Source of the DNA: Trichoplax sp. H2
Lineage: Eukaryota > Placozoa > Uniplacotomia > Trichoplacea
Reading direction: 5' to 3'
NCBI GenBank assembly: GCA_003344405.1
Contig: NOWV01000213.1
Location: forward strand, 58,366 to 122,365
DNA: 64,000 nucleotides
Made by a program: the position numbers and the translations under genes. The notes below the pieces were generated by a model that made no database searches, had not been told where the DNA came from, and was given only the letters and a program-made list of their open reading frames with translations. Of this stretch, positions 52,985 through 64,000 are shown piece by piece (within the stretch, counting starts at the first letter, position 1; each line of letters starts with the position of its first letter).

Positions 52985-53275
52985 TTTATGACGAATTCGC
53001 TAGATTTATCGCTTTCTGCAACAATTTTCTTTCGAATTTTGCACAGCAATAACTAAATTGATTTCAAGTAACTCTTAAAACTGTACAAAATCATGTCCAT
53101 AACGTTTGTTTTATATTATGTTTCGCAGCTTTGTTGTTCTACTTTCTTCATAAATGGTAATTTTAATATTGGCAGCTTCTCTAGTACTTAAAATTTGCTT
53201 TGCTTCTTAATTTGATGGCTCTAACACTTCATCTATCGGGAAATTTCGATTAAATCCCATGCCGTATGCATCTAC
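52985..53275 (-). pseudogene. CARD-exon relic 2 (stops and frameshift)
   Basis: On the minus strand the frame reads FNRNFPIDEVLEPSN, stop, EAKQILSTREAAN, ESRTTKLRNII, stop, NKRYGHDFVQF, stop, ELLE, then after a frameshift VQ(K)FERKLLQKA. Aligned to gene D's CARD (IVPVDEIIGQ, DKRDQLLTIL, KKERSGEDFEKF, VQKFGKKL) the full length of the domain is present but broken by at least three stops and a shift. It is also about 65 percent alike at the base level to relic 1 by eye in the shared part (GTTGTTCTACTT versus CGTCCTATCTTT regions differ). A TPR relic lies upstream on the same strand at 54.1-54.8 kb, giving the TPR-then-CARD order of gene D. Confidence 0.7.
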
Positions 53276-54069
53276 GACATATTATAATTGGGATGTACGT
53301 ATGATTTCTTTTTCATCTTCTTCTTGTGTAGTTATATCAACAATATTTGGATTAAATAAATTAAGTAAATACTTTTACTGCTACTGTGCTTGTACTTTAA
53401 GTTTTGAAGAAAACTATGATCGCAAAAAGATCCCTGTGTGCGCAATTTTCTGCCATTTTAACTTTATTGATGTTATTTAGGAAGTGAAATAACATAAATA
53501 TCTTAAGAATGAAATAATTTTCATATGATTAGACTGTAGTTATTATTTTAAATTTACATATACGAGTATAGCGGAGGTAGTAGTAGTAGTTTCTAACAAC
53601 GCATTTAGAATTTAAACACTATAATAATATCCTATTAAAAGCAAATTTAATATAAAATGCTATAAAAAAATTCTTTTACAGTAAATGTGTTAAATTTAGG
53701 AGAAATTGCTATAGAGTCTTACATTAGTCTAGTGAAGATAAAATATTTTAAGATACTTCGGAAGTAAGACATTCAATTATGACGCAGTAGAGAATTCGTA
53801 GTTAGGGTAAGCTAGGACTTCGATACGTAAACATCGATATAGGAATTTAAATCAGGCATCGGGTTTATTTCAACTTATATAATTCTCTTCACCTTTGCTA
53901 ATAGACTATGACATTCAAATAATCGATATCGAAGTCTTTTTAAACCTTACTGAAACTTTACTTATCATTCACTGTTATAAATACAGAAACTACGGATTTA
54001 CTGAAAGCAATTCTTGACTTATCCTGAATCAGAGTGCGCATTGATTAAGGTTAAGTTTGACAGCTATTA

Positions 54070-54815
54070 CGGTAGCATATGTCATCTAAAGTTCTATTCC
54101 CATTACCCACACTTGTTCAATACGTCTTCGGTCATTTAAACACGTCAAAATTTTCACTTCATCTTGTAGTTTATTGGCCAATCCCTCCGCTTTTCTACGT
54201 CATTTCTCGGCTTCTATCGATTCACATTTTTCTATATAAGAAGTACTCATACTCCGATAAATGCAAAATCCAAACTGAAAGAGCTGACTACTGTTGCTGT
54301 ATTGGAATTTGATTAGACTTAAAGCCTCTTTATAATAAAACAAAGCTACTTTATGCCTTCGTTCATTATGATTTTTCACGCCTTTTTCCAAATTCGATTT
54401 TATTTGATCAAGTAGGGTTAATTTGATGAATTCATTAGCTATATTCTTTAGTTTCGATCAACAATTGAATAATACCATATACTATGCATAAAGAGATCGT
54501 AACGCTTTTCTTCAAATAAATTGCGCCTTCGATTGCAATTTTGATCGCAATACTAAGAAAAGAAGTAACTGATCTATACCATTATATAAAATAGCTATCT
54601 CCCAATTTTTATCAAGATAGAAACGTCTATTTGAGCTTATAGTCAACTCCGATGAACGAGATGGAGACAATACAATCGCATAGCTATCATCAATCATGCC
54701 TATAACATTCTCCTGATATTAATAATGATGAAATTGATTAAAACGCATTTGAACAATTGTCTCTACTTCTTCCTGTAAACGCTTTTTCAACGTCAATAAT
54801 TAATTATCGTTATTC
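54070..54815 (-). pseudogene. TPR-gene relic upstream of CARD relic 2
   Basis: Three open pieces on the minus strand are separated by stops: 54697-54512 (MIDDSYAIVLSPSRSSELTI...), 54391-54200 and its continuation past one TGA to about 54080. The second contains RHKVALFYYKEALSLIKFQY and SMSTSYIEKCESIEAEK, which have the A-YY-EAL pattern and paired-helix spacing of the TPRs in this cluster; the continuation RRKAEGLANKLQDEVKIL fits the next helix. The upstream piece (LQEEVETIVQMRFNQFHH) is unassigned. With the CARD relic at 53.0-53.3 kb this looks like a dead D-like gene on the minus strand. Confidence 0.45.
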
Positions 54816-55899
54816 ATCAATCCAATTATAAAAGCATAACAATTTTTAGCGGTGACAATAACAAATAAATCAGCTAGTTAGAAAGTAAATGTACACGTAG
54901 TGAGAAGAATATCACAATTTTTGTATTTATTCACGTTGATAATACAGTCCTACTTGCAAACCGCATCGCAGCTAGAAATCTATTAGCATAGTTTTTCTGG
55001 TTATCTTATAACGACCTATATTTTTCGATTCGTTACTATTAAATTAGATAGCGATACGCTGAATCATGTGATATTTTTTTCCTCACGGAATTTTAAATTG
55101 TTTCGTTGCCTTAAAGTGCGCGGATAATTGCTCTCTGAACTTGAGAAATAAAGGCTTTGAGGTAGGAATGGTTACTTCAAAATTTATTCTCATTTTAAGA
55201 TTAATAAATATTTTGTATTAATCTTACTTTCAGTACAGCAGTAGGCAAAATGTCTGCATCTATAATTGCTGTTACCTAATCTTTTGCTTATATCTAAATC
55301 AGAATAATACACATATAAGTAAAAGAAATATGATATCATCGACTATAGGTAAGACAAGCATACTAGCAGTCTATTTTTCAAATTTAGGATAGATCTCTAT
55401 TAATAATCCTACGTAATATATGATACGCACAATAGTATCCGATGTGCTTGAAACTTTTGCAATAAATTTGATATCAAATAAATAAATTATTATTGTTATT
55501 GACTGATTAGTTATTCTATTGGGCCACGTTGACTATCCTTGATTTTCTATCTCGTAGTGCTTTCAAGTTTTAGATACTATGATTAATTATTTCAGGATTA
55601 GATCTTATAGACAAAATAATCATATCGAAGAATTAATTTGAAGGTAACAAGATAAGGTATCAAAATAGGCAACAGTTCCTAATAAAGAGTGCAAAAATAC
55701 GGCCGTACGAAATAAATTAGATGTTACTAGATGTCTTAAAGATTCTAGCTTGCCTTAACATAAATAATTATAATTGATTTCAATTTACGATTAGACCACT
55801 CATTGATATTATCTCAAATGAAATGAGTCTAAGTCGCTAACTTGTAATCTTATAGCAAAACGCTTATAACTACTTCAAGAATAAAATTTTTTATTTTAG

Positions 55900-56770
55900 G
55901 CGTATCTTAGTGAATTTCTTGGTAAGCTCACTTATAGAAATGCGCCCCAAACTCAGTTTTATTCGTCTCTAAAGTCAGCACTTGGCGCAATTTTACGAAT
56001 GTGAAATCTTATTCAATTTCAATTTTTATCAGCTTCCTACAAGATTTCAAATCAAATGCTAGTGGGCTGCATTCTATAACTTTGACTCTATAGTTATAAC
56101 ATTTGTTGCAAGTTGAGTGAATCAGATAATCTTAAGAGCCAGCTTATGACTAATTGATTGAAAAAAAAAGTACTAAAGGAAAGGAAAAATTTAAACGTAT
56201 ATTCAAAACTATTGTTTCGGCTCTTATCGAATGGTTGAAAGTAAACTTTCAGCTTTAAATGAAATACTCTAAGGTGTTACAGGAAATTTTAGAGCTTCAG
56301 TTTGCTTCATTATTAAAAATAAATTTTAATTTACAGTGAGACTACGCTTACAATCTCTATTTATACAGAAGGAGTCGAAGCGCCTAATTTGTTATTTTAT
56401 AGCAATATACATGTATGAAGAATGTATTATTTTATTGTCAGCGGCATACTAATTGATGTTTTGGTAAATTAATTTACCGGAAAGTCTACCAATCTTATAT
56501 CCATTTCATCTCTAAAGTCAATACAGGACACAATTTCACAAATTTCCATTCACATTCAATTCCATTTCAATATATGAAGTTTTTAAATTGAATGGCAGTG
56601 GCCCACCTTTTATGGCTCTGACCTATTAGGCACAACATTGGCAGCACGTAGATTACACGAGATGACCTTGGGAGTAGTTAATGATTCATAGATGAAAGAT
56701 AATGGAATATTAGTCGAAAAGAAAAATAAGTAAACGTTTATCGCTATTGTTTTATCTTCAATCTGATGAT
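55900..56770. repeat. Diverged tandem duplication, period about 540 bp
   Basis: CTCTAAAGTCA occurs at 55967 and 56511, and matching flanks can be followed for about 300 bases on both copies (for example AAATTTAAACGTATATTC near 56188 and AATAAGTAAACGTTTATC near 56725). On the minus strand the first copy can be read as STCNKCYNYRVKVIECSPLA..., and the second keeps parts of that reading (STCCQC, VRAIKGGPLPF) but has more stops. This suggests a duplicated and decayed coding element, but the plus strand also shows open pieces, so the original reading frame is uncertain. Confidence 0.4.
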
Positions 56771-57946
56771 TGAGAGCATTATTTCAGCTTTATTTTTTTA
56801 TCAGAATTTATTTGCTTACTAATTCATCGTCTCATTGACTAGAAAATTGTTATGTCAACGGATGGCCTTAAAATTAAATGACTATTTCTTTACTTATAAT
56901 CGATTATAGTAAGAATAATTTTATTCAAAACTGTTCGGAATTGATGTAAAGTGGAATGGAGAATCAATCTTAGGTTAATCATCTCCGCATGAGTGATTGG
57001 AAACCTCCAGGATGATTCACAAATATAGAAGATATGGAAAATTAAGTTGGATTTTTCCTTTTATTATTGTAAGTTAGGATTTTAATTTAATTCACTCTTA
57101 TAATCTAAAGTAAGCGTAAAAACAATTTTTGATGTTAGATTCAAGATGAAGGATATCTATTTAATTTCTTTAGATAAAACTGATAGTTCAATTGCAATGC
57201 ATTGTGTAGCCTGTAAACATTATAAAATATTACTGATAACCTATTAGACCCAACGGATAAGCTCTTTACGAGTAGAAAATAACGTAAATACAATCTAATT
57301 GACTCCTAAATTGAATACACCAGTCTATTTCTTTTCCTTATCGCGGAAAAAATAATTTTGCGATCGAAGACAATCAGACTTTAGCTTGAGCAATGATTGA
57401 AGGCTCACGTAATAAAGAAATATAAACTATTGATGGTACAAATGGACTAAAATCTCAATTACTTTACTCTAGTTGCATTACCGTCTTGAAATGACGTTAC
57501 TTATTGATTGTATAAGGACTCGAAATCAGTTCAATACTGTAGAGGTTCAAGATACCGCGTTAGTCCTGACAAAATAAATTTAGTTCTATAATCATGTCAA
57601 TAATGCCTATATTTATACTCTTGTATAGCTATTAGAAAGGGTAGAGTTGCTACAAATTCTAGTGCTGTTGTGTTACGAAGCAAAGTAACGTACATGTTAA
57701 TTAAGTAGATTTCGCTATGTTACTAATGGCAATTTAGTACCCTTCGCGAAGTGCGAGTAACGTGCGATTAGCTTGCTGAGTCTTATTCGCTTTATTCGCT
57801 AGTTATTGATTATTGCCAATTAAAGCCGTTTACTAGTTGTATCCATAGTTAACTTTATAGTTTATTGAGGGTTGTTTCCCAGTATGAACCATGTAAATGG
57901 TATTTTGCTAAATTAGTATGTGTGCACCATAAGTTTTGTGGTAAGG

Positions 57947-57982
57947 TATAAATGGAAGAGCGAATGCTCAGCTCCTCAGTTC
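57947..57982 (+). promoter_or_regulatory. Candidate core promoter: TATA box plus initiator
   Basis: TATAAATG at 57947 is followed 29 bases later by TCAGTTC at 57976, the same spacing and initiator as at 31225. No supported gene begins within 3 kb downstream. A decayed LTR or an orphan promoter is possible. Confidence 0.35.
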
Positions 57983-57984
57983 GT

Positions 57985-59990
57985 GATTTAATAGCGTTTA
58001 GGCTACTCTATTAATTAAACTGTACTAAACTCTTAGAACAGTCTTATCCCTGTATGACCGTAAGTAGTATAGGACTACCGCACATCAGACCTTCAGGTGT
58101 AGTGGAGATAGAAATAAGTAATCTATTAGTTTCGGGTAATAGTTCGCAAGTTAAGTTTATAACAATCTTGTAAAAAATTTAAACATTTAATAGAATGCTG
58201 ATTTATCCTCGTGTAAGTACTGTGAGTGGCATGTGCTATACAAATAATTTATATAAGTTTGTGACATGTTGTTACATGAAATTGTCGAGATTTAAAGCTA
58301 TGGTTTGAGCTTTAGTAAGACGATTATTTTTACCATGACCAGTTGCTGATTTTTTGCGTTCATTTATTATCAGCATGACTAATCCGAAGAAAATTCGGTT
58401 AAGGTTCATCATAACTTACGCGCTTGTTATATTAACAAGGTGCTTTCGTTACATAGTGAATTATTTTGTCGACTGATATTTACTTTATATTCTATGATTA
58501 ATAATTTTATATTAATGAAACTATACGGTGTTAAGATCCTTTAGTCATGGAAATTGTCAAAATAGTAAATAGGTTAAATCAAATAAATAGCTTTGTTTCA
58601 GGCTATTATTTTATTTGATAGTAGAGAAAACTTACTAGGATTAGCATATTCATGACTAGCTACTACAAATTCTATATAAAATTCTTAAAATTTGCAAGTA
58701 ATGCATCGATTTTTCACAAAGGAATGACGTGATGATACAATTAAAAACTGCTTTTAAAGTTAAGAACTTTATACTGGAAGAAGCGCTATTTTACCAAATT
58801 AATTAACTATCATGATATCAGCTACAGAGATGGAAAGGTATATGGTTATGTAGACTTATAAAGTTACAAGCAAACCCAAGAGCACATTCAAGTATCATAA
58901 GCCAAGACAAAAATATTATTACACCAGCATATTCTAATGCAAAACATTTATAGTTTATTAAATTTTAACTCAAAATTGCTGGGAGTCCGACCGTTGAAGT
59001 GCGATATTGTTTTAAAATAGGTTGGCTTTAGGCAAATTAATTTATTGTACCGAAAGAGACATTTCGTTGATTGATAGAAAATTTAAGATTATGAGTAAAT
59101 GAGATTCCGATGGGTTTCCTTAATTTTTCGAAGGGCTGGACATTGATGGGTGGGGATGATATTGTTCTGCATAGCTACCGTAGGTAACAGATTATGAATA
59201 ATAGGCACAAAATTTCTCTCAATGACTGAGTACTTTAGGAATGACAACTATTCATATTATATATATTAGCAAAAGCGAATTCATTTGAGAATTGTAGATT
59301 TAAACCGTTACAAATTCATGTTTACTTGCCAACCTAGATATACTCTGCATACTTTAAACAGATCTATTTGCAATTTTTTAAATCTTTTTCAGCTTTGAAA
59401 CATTCTATATCGACTTTGTTCAGATTTCTGTACCCAGGCAGAGACTACATTATGTTTGATAATTCAAATCATTTCGCATTTGACGCATAATTTTTTCTGT
59501 TATAGAGTTAACAGAAAAAGGTGTCCTATAATAAGATAGATTCGTGATCTTTCTTACGCATATTTTCTGTCATTCAGATTTATTTCAACAAGCATAATGT
59601 TGGAAGTTTACGACATTTGGTTAATTCATTAATTAACCATCAATTATGAATATTTATATTAGTGTATTAGTGATTAGAATTAATTACTAGTATCCATTGC
59701 ATAATAGGCGGTAGGAGAGGATTAGATATACTGTTCAGAAGCATGAGGTTTACTATTCATGTTTTCTGAACTAAGATGTTGTTAGCGAATACCACGCCTT
59801 ATTAAATAAGCAAATAAATGATTATAAAACGCGAGTATTAAATAATTGTCTTTATTTATGCCAATATTATGATGAAATGGTTCCTTCATTATTCTCCTTC
59901 ATAAGTCCATGAATCTAGTAATCAAACAGCATCGTGCTCAATAACCTTCTACTCGATGTACAACTTAGCATTTATGAAATAATGTCTCGT
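57985..59990. other. Interval without recognised features
   Basis: AT-rich sequence between the promoter-like site and the ZU5 relic. I see no exon, no strong repeat and no RNA gene. Confidence 0.4.
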
Positions 59991-59999
59991 AAATCAAAG

Positions 60000-60235
60000 T
60001 TGAGACAAAAAGTTTTCTGCAAGACTGCAGCTAAGGAATTATCTGCTGATCTGTTCGAATGTTATTGTTTAATATACGGTCTCAATGATTAGCCATTAGC
60101 TCAAAATAAATCCTATTAACTCTCTAATAAAATTTAAGCGTGGCGAAATTACTATTACTATCGAAGCATTTTATGCAGATAGGTCCGCAAACTTAAGGGA
60201 AATTTTAGACTGTGGACGTAGATATTAAATGAGAG
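60000..60235 (+). pseudogene. ZU5-exon relic
   Basis: On the plus strand KVFCKTAAKEL (near 60010) resembles KFLCKADKDNI at the start of the ZU5 exon of gene E. After a stop the frame continues LKINPINSLIKFKRGEITIT, IEAFYADRSANLREIL. This aligns with the ZU5 of genes B and E (ELKIPVECLARDTEITITVY, FADPPYNYG), including the EITIT core and the (Y/F)AD motif. The following LLSPIIRIEP block and the UPA part were not found. It is therefore a broken fragment of the same family, in the orientation of E and F. Confidence 0.55.
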
Positions 60236-61099
60236 AAAGTAAAATTGAAAATTAAACCGTCTTAATAGACCTTTTTATATTTGAAGATTCGCTTTTCATG
60301 TACAGTAATTTATAACTAGAGTATTAAATATTTCATTCGTTTCGCAAAATATACGTTTGAATAGTTCTGATCATCTTGTAAAGAATTGAATTCTTAGAAA
60401 AGATTACTTTCGGTTAATTGTGCCGCATTAATTGTCTAGAGTGTACATAGTTTAAGGATCGTTTACTTCTCGCTACTACTTTACAAAATTGGAATGTTAT
60501 GTATGTAGGTGGACTTTAATAAGTTAGTAATCTGTCGATTTTCAACTATTGGTAATCGTTGCGACTTCTAGATCAAAAAGTAGATGTGACAGTTCCTAAA
60601 TAAAATTGAGGAATAGTCAATATCAGCATTATACCGTGGACTAGCTAGGGGTCTCAGGGAAGACTTTTGATGTTGGCTTTGAAATTTATTGAAATAGGAA
60701 ATATATTTTTTAGTCAGAATGAAAATGGGTTGCTATCGAAGTAATTTTTCTTTAGAATCAATTCTGTTTAGAAATGGTAAACTTTAACTTTAATCTAGAA
60801 ATTGATAGTTCCACTTATTTAGTAGCAATTTAAAGCCTTGATTAACTTCCAGTGCTCAATTAGCCTTAATTATTGGTTATATGTTGCGTCTGGAATTTAA
60901 ATCAAAACGGTAATACAGTAAGCTACAAACATAATTCAAAAGTTCGAAACTAAAAATTGCAACCAGTTTCAATATTTGAAATGATTCGCAATCTGCAATA
61001 AATCGCAATCAAATTCTATTTTTAATGAATGTCAGATTGCTTAATTTGTTTTAGAACGCTCCATAGACATCATAAAAGTAGTAATTAAAACTTAAAGGG

Positions 61100-61106
61100 T
61101 ATAAAA
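61100..61106 (+). promoter_or_regulatory. TATA-box candidate of gene G
   Basis: TATAAAA at 61100-61106 stands 33 bases before the ATG of gene G. If it sets a start about 30 bases downstream, the 5' leader would be only a few bases long, which is odd; either the leader is extremely short, or a different promoter or an upstream exon is used. Confidence 0.35.
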
Positions 61107-61132
61107 CGGATTCCAACTGACTTAATAGTATA

Positions 61133-64000
61133 ATGATATTTATAATTGCCTTACAGATTTTCTTCCTGAGCTTTGGCGTACCAAGTTCTGCCGATGTCAC
61201 TTTTACTCTTACTGATTTATCAACAATAACTGAATATGTAAGAGAAGTTAACAATAGTCCAAATGGAAAGCTATCATCTATTTCGACATTTGCTACTTTA
61301 ACACCTAGTAGATATTCCAATCATGATAGACTAGCAAGCCAATTTGATCCATCTGTAAACTTTGGAAATAGCTTATTACCGTCTGAAACATCAGATGATT
61401 ATTTTCAAACTTCTAATGAACAATCTAATATTGATGTATTGGCGTCATTGCAGTATGATGTTTCTAGTTTCTGGATAGCTAGTAATGTTCAAGCTGAAGT
61501 ATCATCCATTATTGGTAGCAGTGCAGTGATAAATAGTTATGATTTGACTATGATAAACTCACAGGATTTTACAACGATAATCGCCGATTACCAGGAATTC
61601 GAAAGCATTAGTCATACTGATGATTCTGTTCAAGCCACCATTATTGCTGTCCAAACGGAATCAATGATTTCATCGAATGATTCACCAATTATGTTATCAT
61701 ATGAAAGCCAAGACAGTCTAACTGGAAATGGTTTATCTTCCTCTAGTCCACTAGATATTGCGACAACAACCGGTCTTCAAATATCTCAGTCGGAGCATCT
61801 ATCACTAATAACGATGACTGAATTAAGCAAAGTTTCTTTAAATTTGCAATCTTTGACATATTTGTCGACAGATACTACAATAATTAATTCCAACCAACTG
61901 GTTTCATCATTAACAGATACTGATAACTTTTTATCGTCATTTTCCCTTTCAAGGCCAATGTCTAGTAAATTATTGATATCCTCTGATACTTTAATGACAC
62001 TATTAGATAACGTCAGTTTCGAATCGAAGCATTTAAGCTCTACTTTTGAATATTTATCTTCATTCTTTACTTCTGGAATACCTGATATATCATCAATATC
62101 TTTGGATACATCAGCTAGAATATCTGAGATATCAGACTCTAATTCCTTACAAGGTTGGATATCTGATAATGGATTTAAAACAACAAATGAATTGATGTAT
62201 TCTTCTCGCATATCAACAATTAGCCTCCAATCAGTTGGCAATCCTCCCAGTTATTTATCATCGGCTAAAGATTTGCATACATTCAACTTCGATAATTTGC
62301 TCTCTACAATAACAGACTTGAGCAGTATAGCAAATATTCTACCAGTCCAGTCATCAGATATATTTGAGACAATGCAAACTACCGATACTGCGATAGCATC
62401 AACCATAAGATTAGCCTCCCTTGATGATTTCACAAACTCTTCAACAGCGAAGTATTCGTCCGAAGAAATTTCCTTTGCTTCAGTTTCGAAGGTATCATCG
62501 GTAGTTTCTCTCATAATATCTGATGCGTCTGACAATTCTGTGGACTATTCGACCACTTCTATAATTTCAATGCTTGAATATCAATCACCTGGAAACCCTA
62601 CCAATGTTTTATCATCGGTTCAGGAGATACAAATGTCGAACTCGGATATGGTGCTTTCAACAATAACTGGTTCAATTACAATATCGAAACTTTTACCACT
62701 TTATTCATCAAAAATGGATGAGACATTGCAAGCTACTGCTTTACTGTCCAGTAACAAGCTTAAATCTGTCGATAATGACAAAGGTACAACAATGACTAAT
62801 CAGTTATTCTATTTAACTACATTAATAACTGCTGATATTCTATCTGGCAGCGCTTTTAAGGATGATTTATCGACTACTGTTTATGGTATCCAGACATCAG
62901 GTTCGATTGATTTATTATCAACAAGAATAGATTCCAGTAAAGCATCGCAAATTTTACTACATCAATCGTCGGATATAGTTGAGACATCGCATACTATTAA
63001 TCCATCATCAAATTTGGCAAAAACCTCTGTTGACAACTCTATCATATCTACAGAAACGTATCTATCGGAAGAGGCTATTTCTACTGCTATATTTGGTATT
63101 GTATCCGAGATATCTTATGCTCCTGAATTAAACTTGACATTCAATTACAAAAGTACACTAACTTATCAGTTATTCCATTTAACTTCATTAACGACTGTTG
63201 ACGCTCTATCTAGCAACGCTTTCAAAGATGATTTATCGACTACTGCTTATGAAATTCACACATTGAGTTCGGATATTTTGCAATCAACAATTACAAATTC
63301 AAGTATAGTATTGCAAATGCTACCTCTTCAATCATCGGAATCGGGTTCGGATAGTTTACCATCGACAATAATAGATTCAAGTATAATATCGCAAGCTCCA
63401 TCGTTTCAATCATCGGATATAACAGAGACGTCACAAGCTATTAGCAGCTTATTATCAAATCTAGGTATAAATTCTGTTCAGAATTCTATAAGCTCTACAG
63501 AAAAGTATTTATCAGACGAAGTATTTTCTACTCTAATAAATAATATAGTTTCGGATGTATCTGATACTTTTGAAACTAACTTATTATCCGACTACGAAAG
63601 TACGACAGCTGATCGCTTATCCTATTCAAGTCGTCTAGAGACTCGTGGCTATCTATCTACAAGCGCTTTTGACGATGATATATCTTTTACTACAAATGAT
63701 ATCAAAACACTGGACTCCAATAACTTACTATCGACAATAACAGATTCAAGTACAGTATCGCAATTTATACCATTGCAATCAACAGATATAGCTGAAACGT
63801 TACAAGCTACAGACAGTATATTATCAAGCTTAGAGAAAGCGTCTGTTGAGAACTCTATAATATCTACAGAAACATATCTGACGGACGAGCTAGCTTCTAC
63901 TCTAATATATGATATAGATTCGGATATATCTGATACTTCTGGAATAAATCTGTTATCTGATTACAAAAGTACAATAGCCGATCCGCTATTCTATCGTACT
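61133..64000 (+). CDS. Gene G: secreted or surface Ser/Thr-rich repeat protein (cut by window edge)
   Basis: An open frame of 956 codons runs from ATG 61133 to the window end with no stop. It begins with a clear signal peptide (MIFIIALQIFFLSFGVPSSA, cleavage likely after SSA). The rest is rich in Ser, Thr, Leu, Ile and Asp with few Cys, Lys or Arg, as in mucin-like extracellular stalks. From about 62.3 kb it has irregular repeats of roughly 90-130 residues that start L-STITDSS and contain LPLQSSDIxET, NSIISTETYLS, SDISDT and AFKDDLSTT; clear copies begin near 62297, 62650, 62910, 63275 and 63727. A C-terminal membrane anchor or adhesion domain, if any, lies outside the window. Frames on the minus strand here (61051-61320, 61786-62241, 62251-62535) are shadows. 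Role in glycosylated surface coat or adhesion is inferred. It is unrelated to the death-fold cluster. Confidence 0.87.
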   Translation, partial: MIFIIALQIFFLSFGVPSSADVTFTLTDLSTITEYVREVNNSPNGKLSSISTFATLTPSRYSNHDRLASQFDPSVNFGNSLLPSETSDDYFQTSNEQSNIDVLASLQYDVSSFWIASNVQAEVSSIIGSSAVINSYDLTMINSQDFTTIIADYQEFESISHTDDSVQATIIAVQTESMISSNDSPIMLSYESQDSLTGNGLSSSSPLDIATTTGLQISQSEHLSLITMTELSKVSLNLQSLTYLSTDTTIINSNQLVSSLTDTDNFLSSFSLSRPMSSKLLISSDTLMTLLDNVSFESKHLSSTFEYLSSFFTSGIPDISSISLDTSARISEISDSNSLQGWISDNGFKTTNELMYSSRISTISLQSVGNPPSYLSSAKDLHTFNFDNLLSTITDLSSIANILPVQSSDIFETMQTTDTAIASTIRLASLDDFTNSSTAKYSSEEISFASVSKVSSVVSLIISDASDNSVDYSTTSIISMLEYQSPGNPTNVLSSVQEIQMSNSDMVLSTITGSITISKLLPLYSSKMDETLQATALLSSNKLKSVDNDKGTTMTNQLFYLTTLITADILSGSAFKDDLSTTVYGIQTSGSIDLLSTRIDSSKASQILLHQSSDIVETSHTINPSSNLAKTSVDNSIISTETYLSEEAISTAIFGIVSEISYAPELNLTFNYKSTLTYQLFHLTSLTTVDALSSNAFKDDLSTTAYEIHTLSSDILQSTITNSSIVLQMLPLQSSESGSDSLPSTIIDSSIISQAPSFQSSDITETSQAISSLLSNLGINSVQNSISSTEKYLSDEVFSTLINNIVSDVSDTFETNLLSDYESTTADRLSYSSRLETRGYLSTSAFDDDISFTTNDIKTLDSNNLLSTITDSSTVSQFIPLQSTDIAETLQATDSILSSLEKASVENSIISTETYLTDELASTLIYDIDSDISDTSGINLLSDYKSTIADPLFYRT

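Noticed and set aside
61051-62535. Minus-strand frames rich in Asp, Val and Glu opposite gene G
   Set aside because: They mirror the Ser/Thr/Ile repeats of the plus-strand frame, which has a signal peptide and no stop in 956 codons.
1-64000. CRISPR arrays, bacterial operons, rRNA genes
   Set aside because: No regularly spaced direct repeats, no Shine-Dalgarno-led gene runs and no rRNA-like sequence seen; spliced genes show the DNA is eukaryotic.

Overview
The window looks like AT-rich nuclear DNA from an animal. It has spliced genes with GT-AG introns, animal-type death-fold domains (CARD and Death), ZU5-UPA supramodules, kinesin-light-chain-type TPR arrays, and large stretches without genes. 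The mix of gene families, base composition and intron sizes suggests an early-branching animal such as a placozoan. That assignment is inference; no marker gene proves it.

Layout. Six related genes form a mirror-image cluster centred near 20.2 kb. On the left arm, all on the minus strand and reading inward to outward, are C (15.3-18.2 kb, TPR-UPA), B (4.7-7.6 kb, CARD-like-ZU5-UPA) and A (1-966, TPR, cut by the window edge). On the right arm, all on the plus strand, are D (22.2-28.4 kb, TPR-UPA-CARD), E (32.5-35.8 kb, CARD-like-ZU5-UPA) and F (41.6-48.3 kb, 35 TPRs-ZU5-UPA-Death domain). The start codons of C/D and of B/E lie almost equidistant from the same centre, and B and E share exon lengths and intron phases. 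From 48.3 to 61 kb I see no intact gene but several decayed pieces of the same families: two CARD exons and a TPR block on the minus strand, and a ZU5 piece on the plus strand. At 61.1 kb a different gene (G) starts: a signal peptide followed by at least 930 residues of Ser/Thr-rich repeats, running off the right edge.

How the genes may work together (inference from families). ZU5-UPA followed by a Death domain is the regulatory and signalling half of PIDD1 and UNC5. UPA followed by CARD is the arrangement of the active C-terminal half of NLRP1 and CARD8. Here both are joined to TPR arrays instead of LRR, NACHT or ankyrin parts. The cluster therefore looks like a lineage-specific set of PIDDosome- or inflammasome-like sensors and adaptors, duplicated as an inverted block and still producing and losing copies. 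Gene models below were spliced by eye. Exon joins were accepted only when phase, splice signals and similarity between paralogues agreed.
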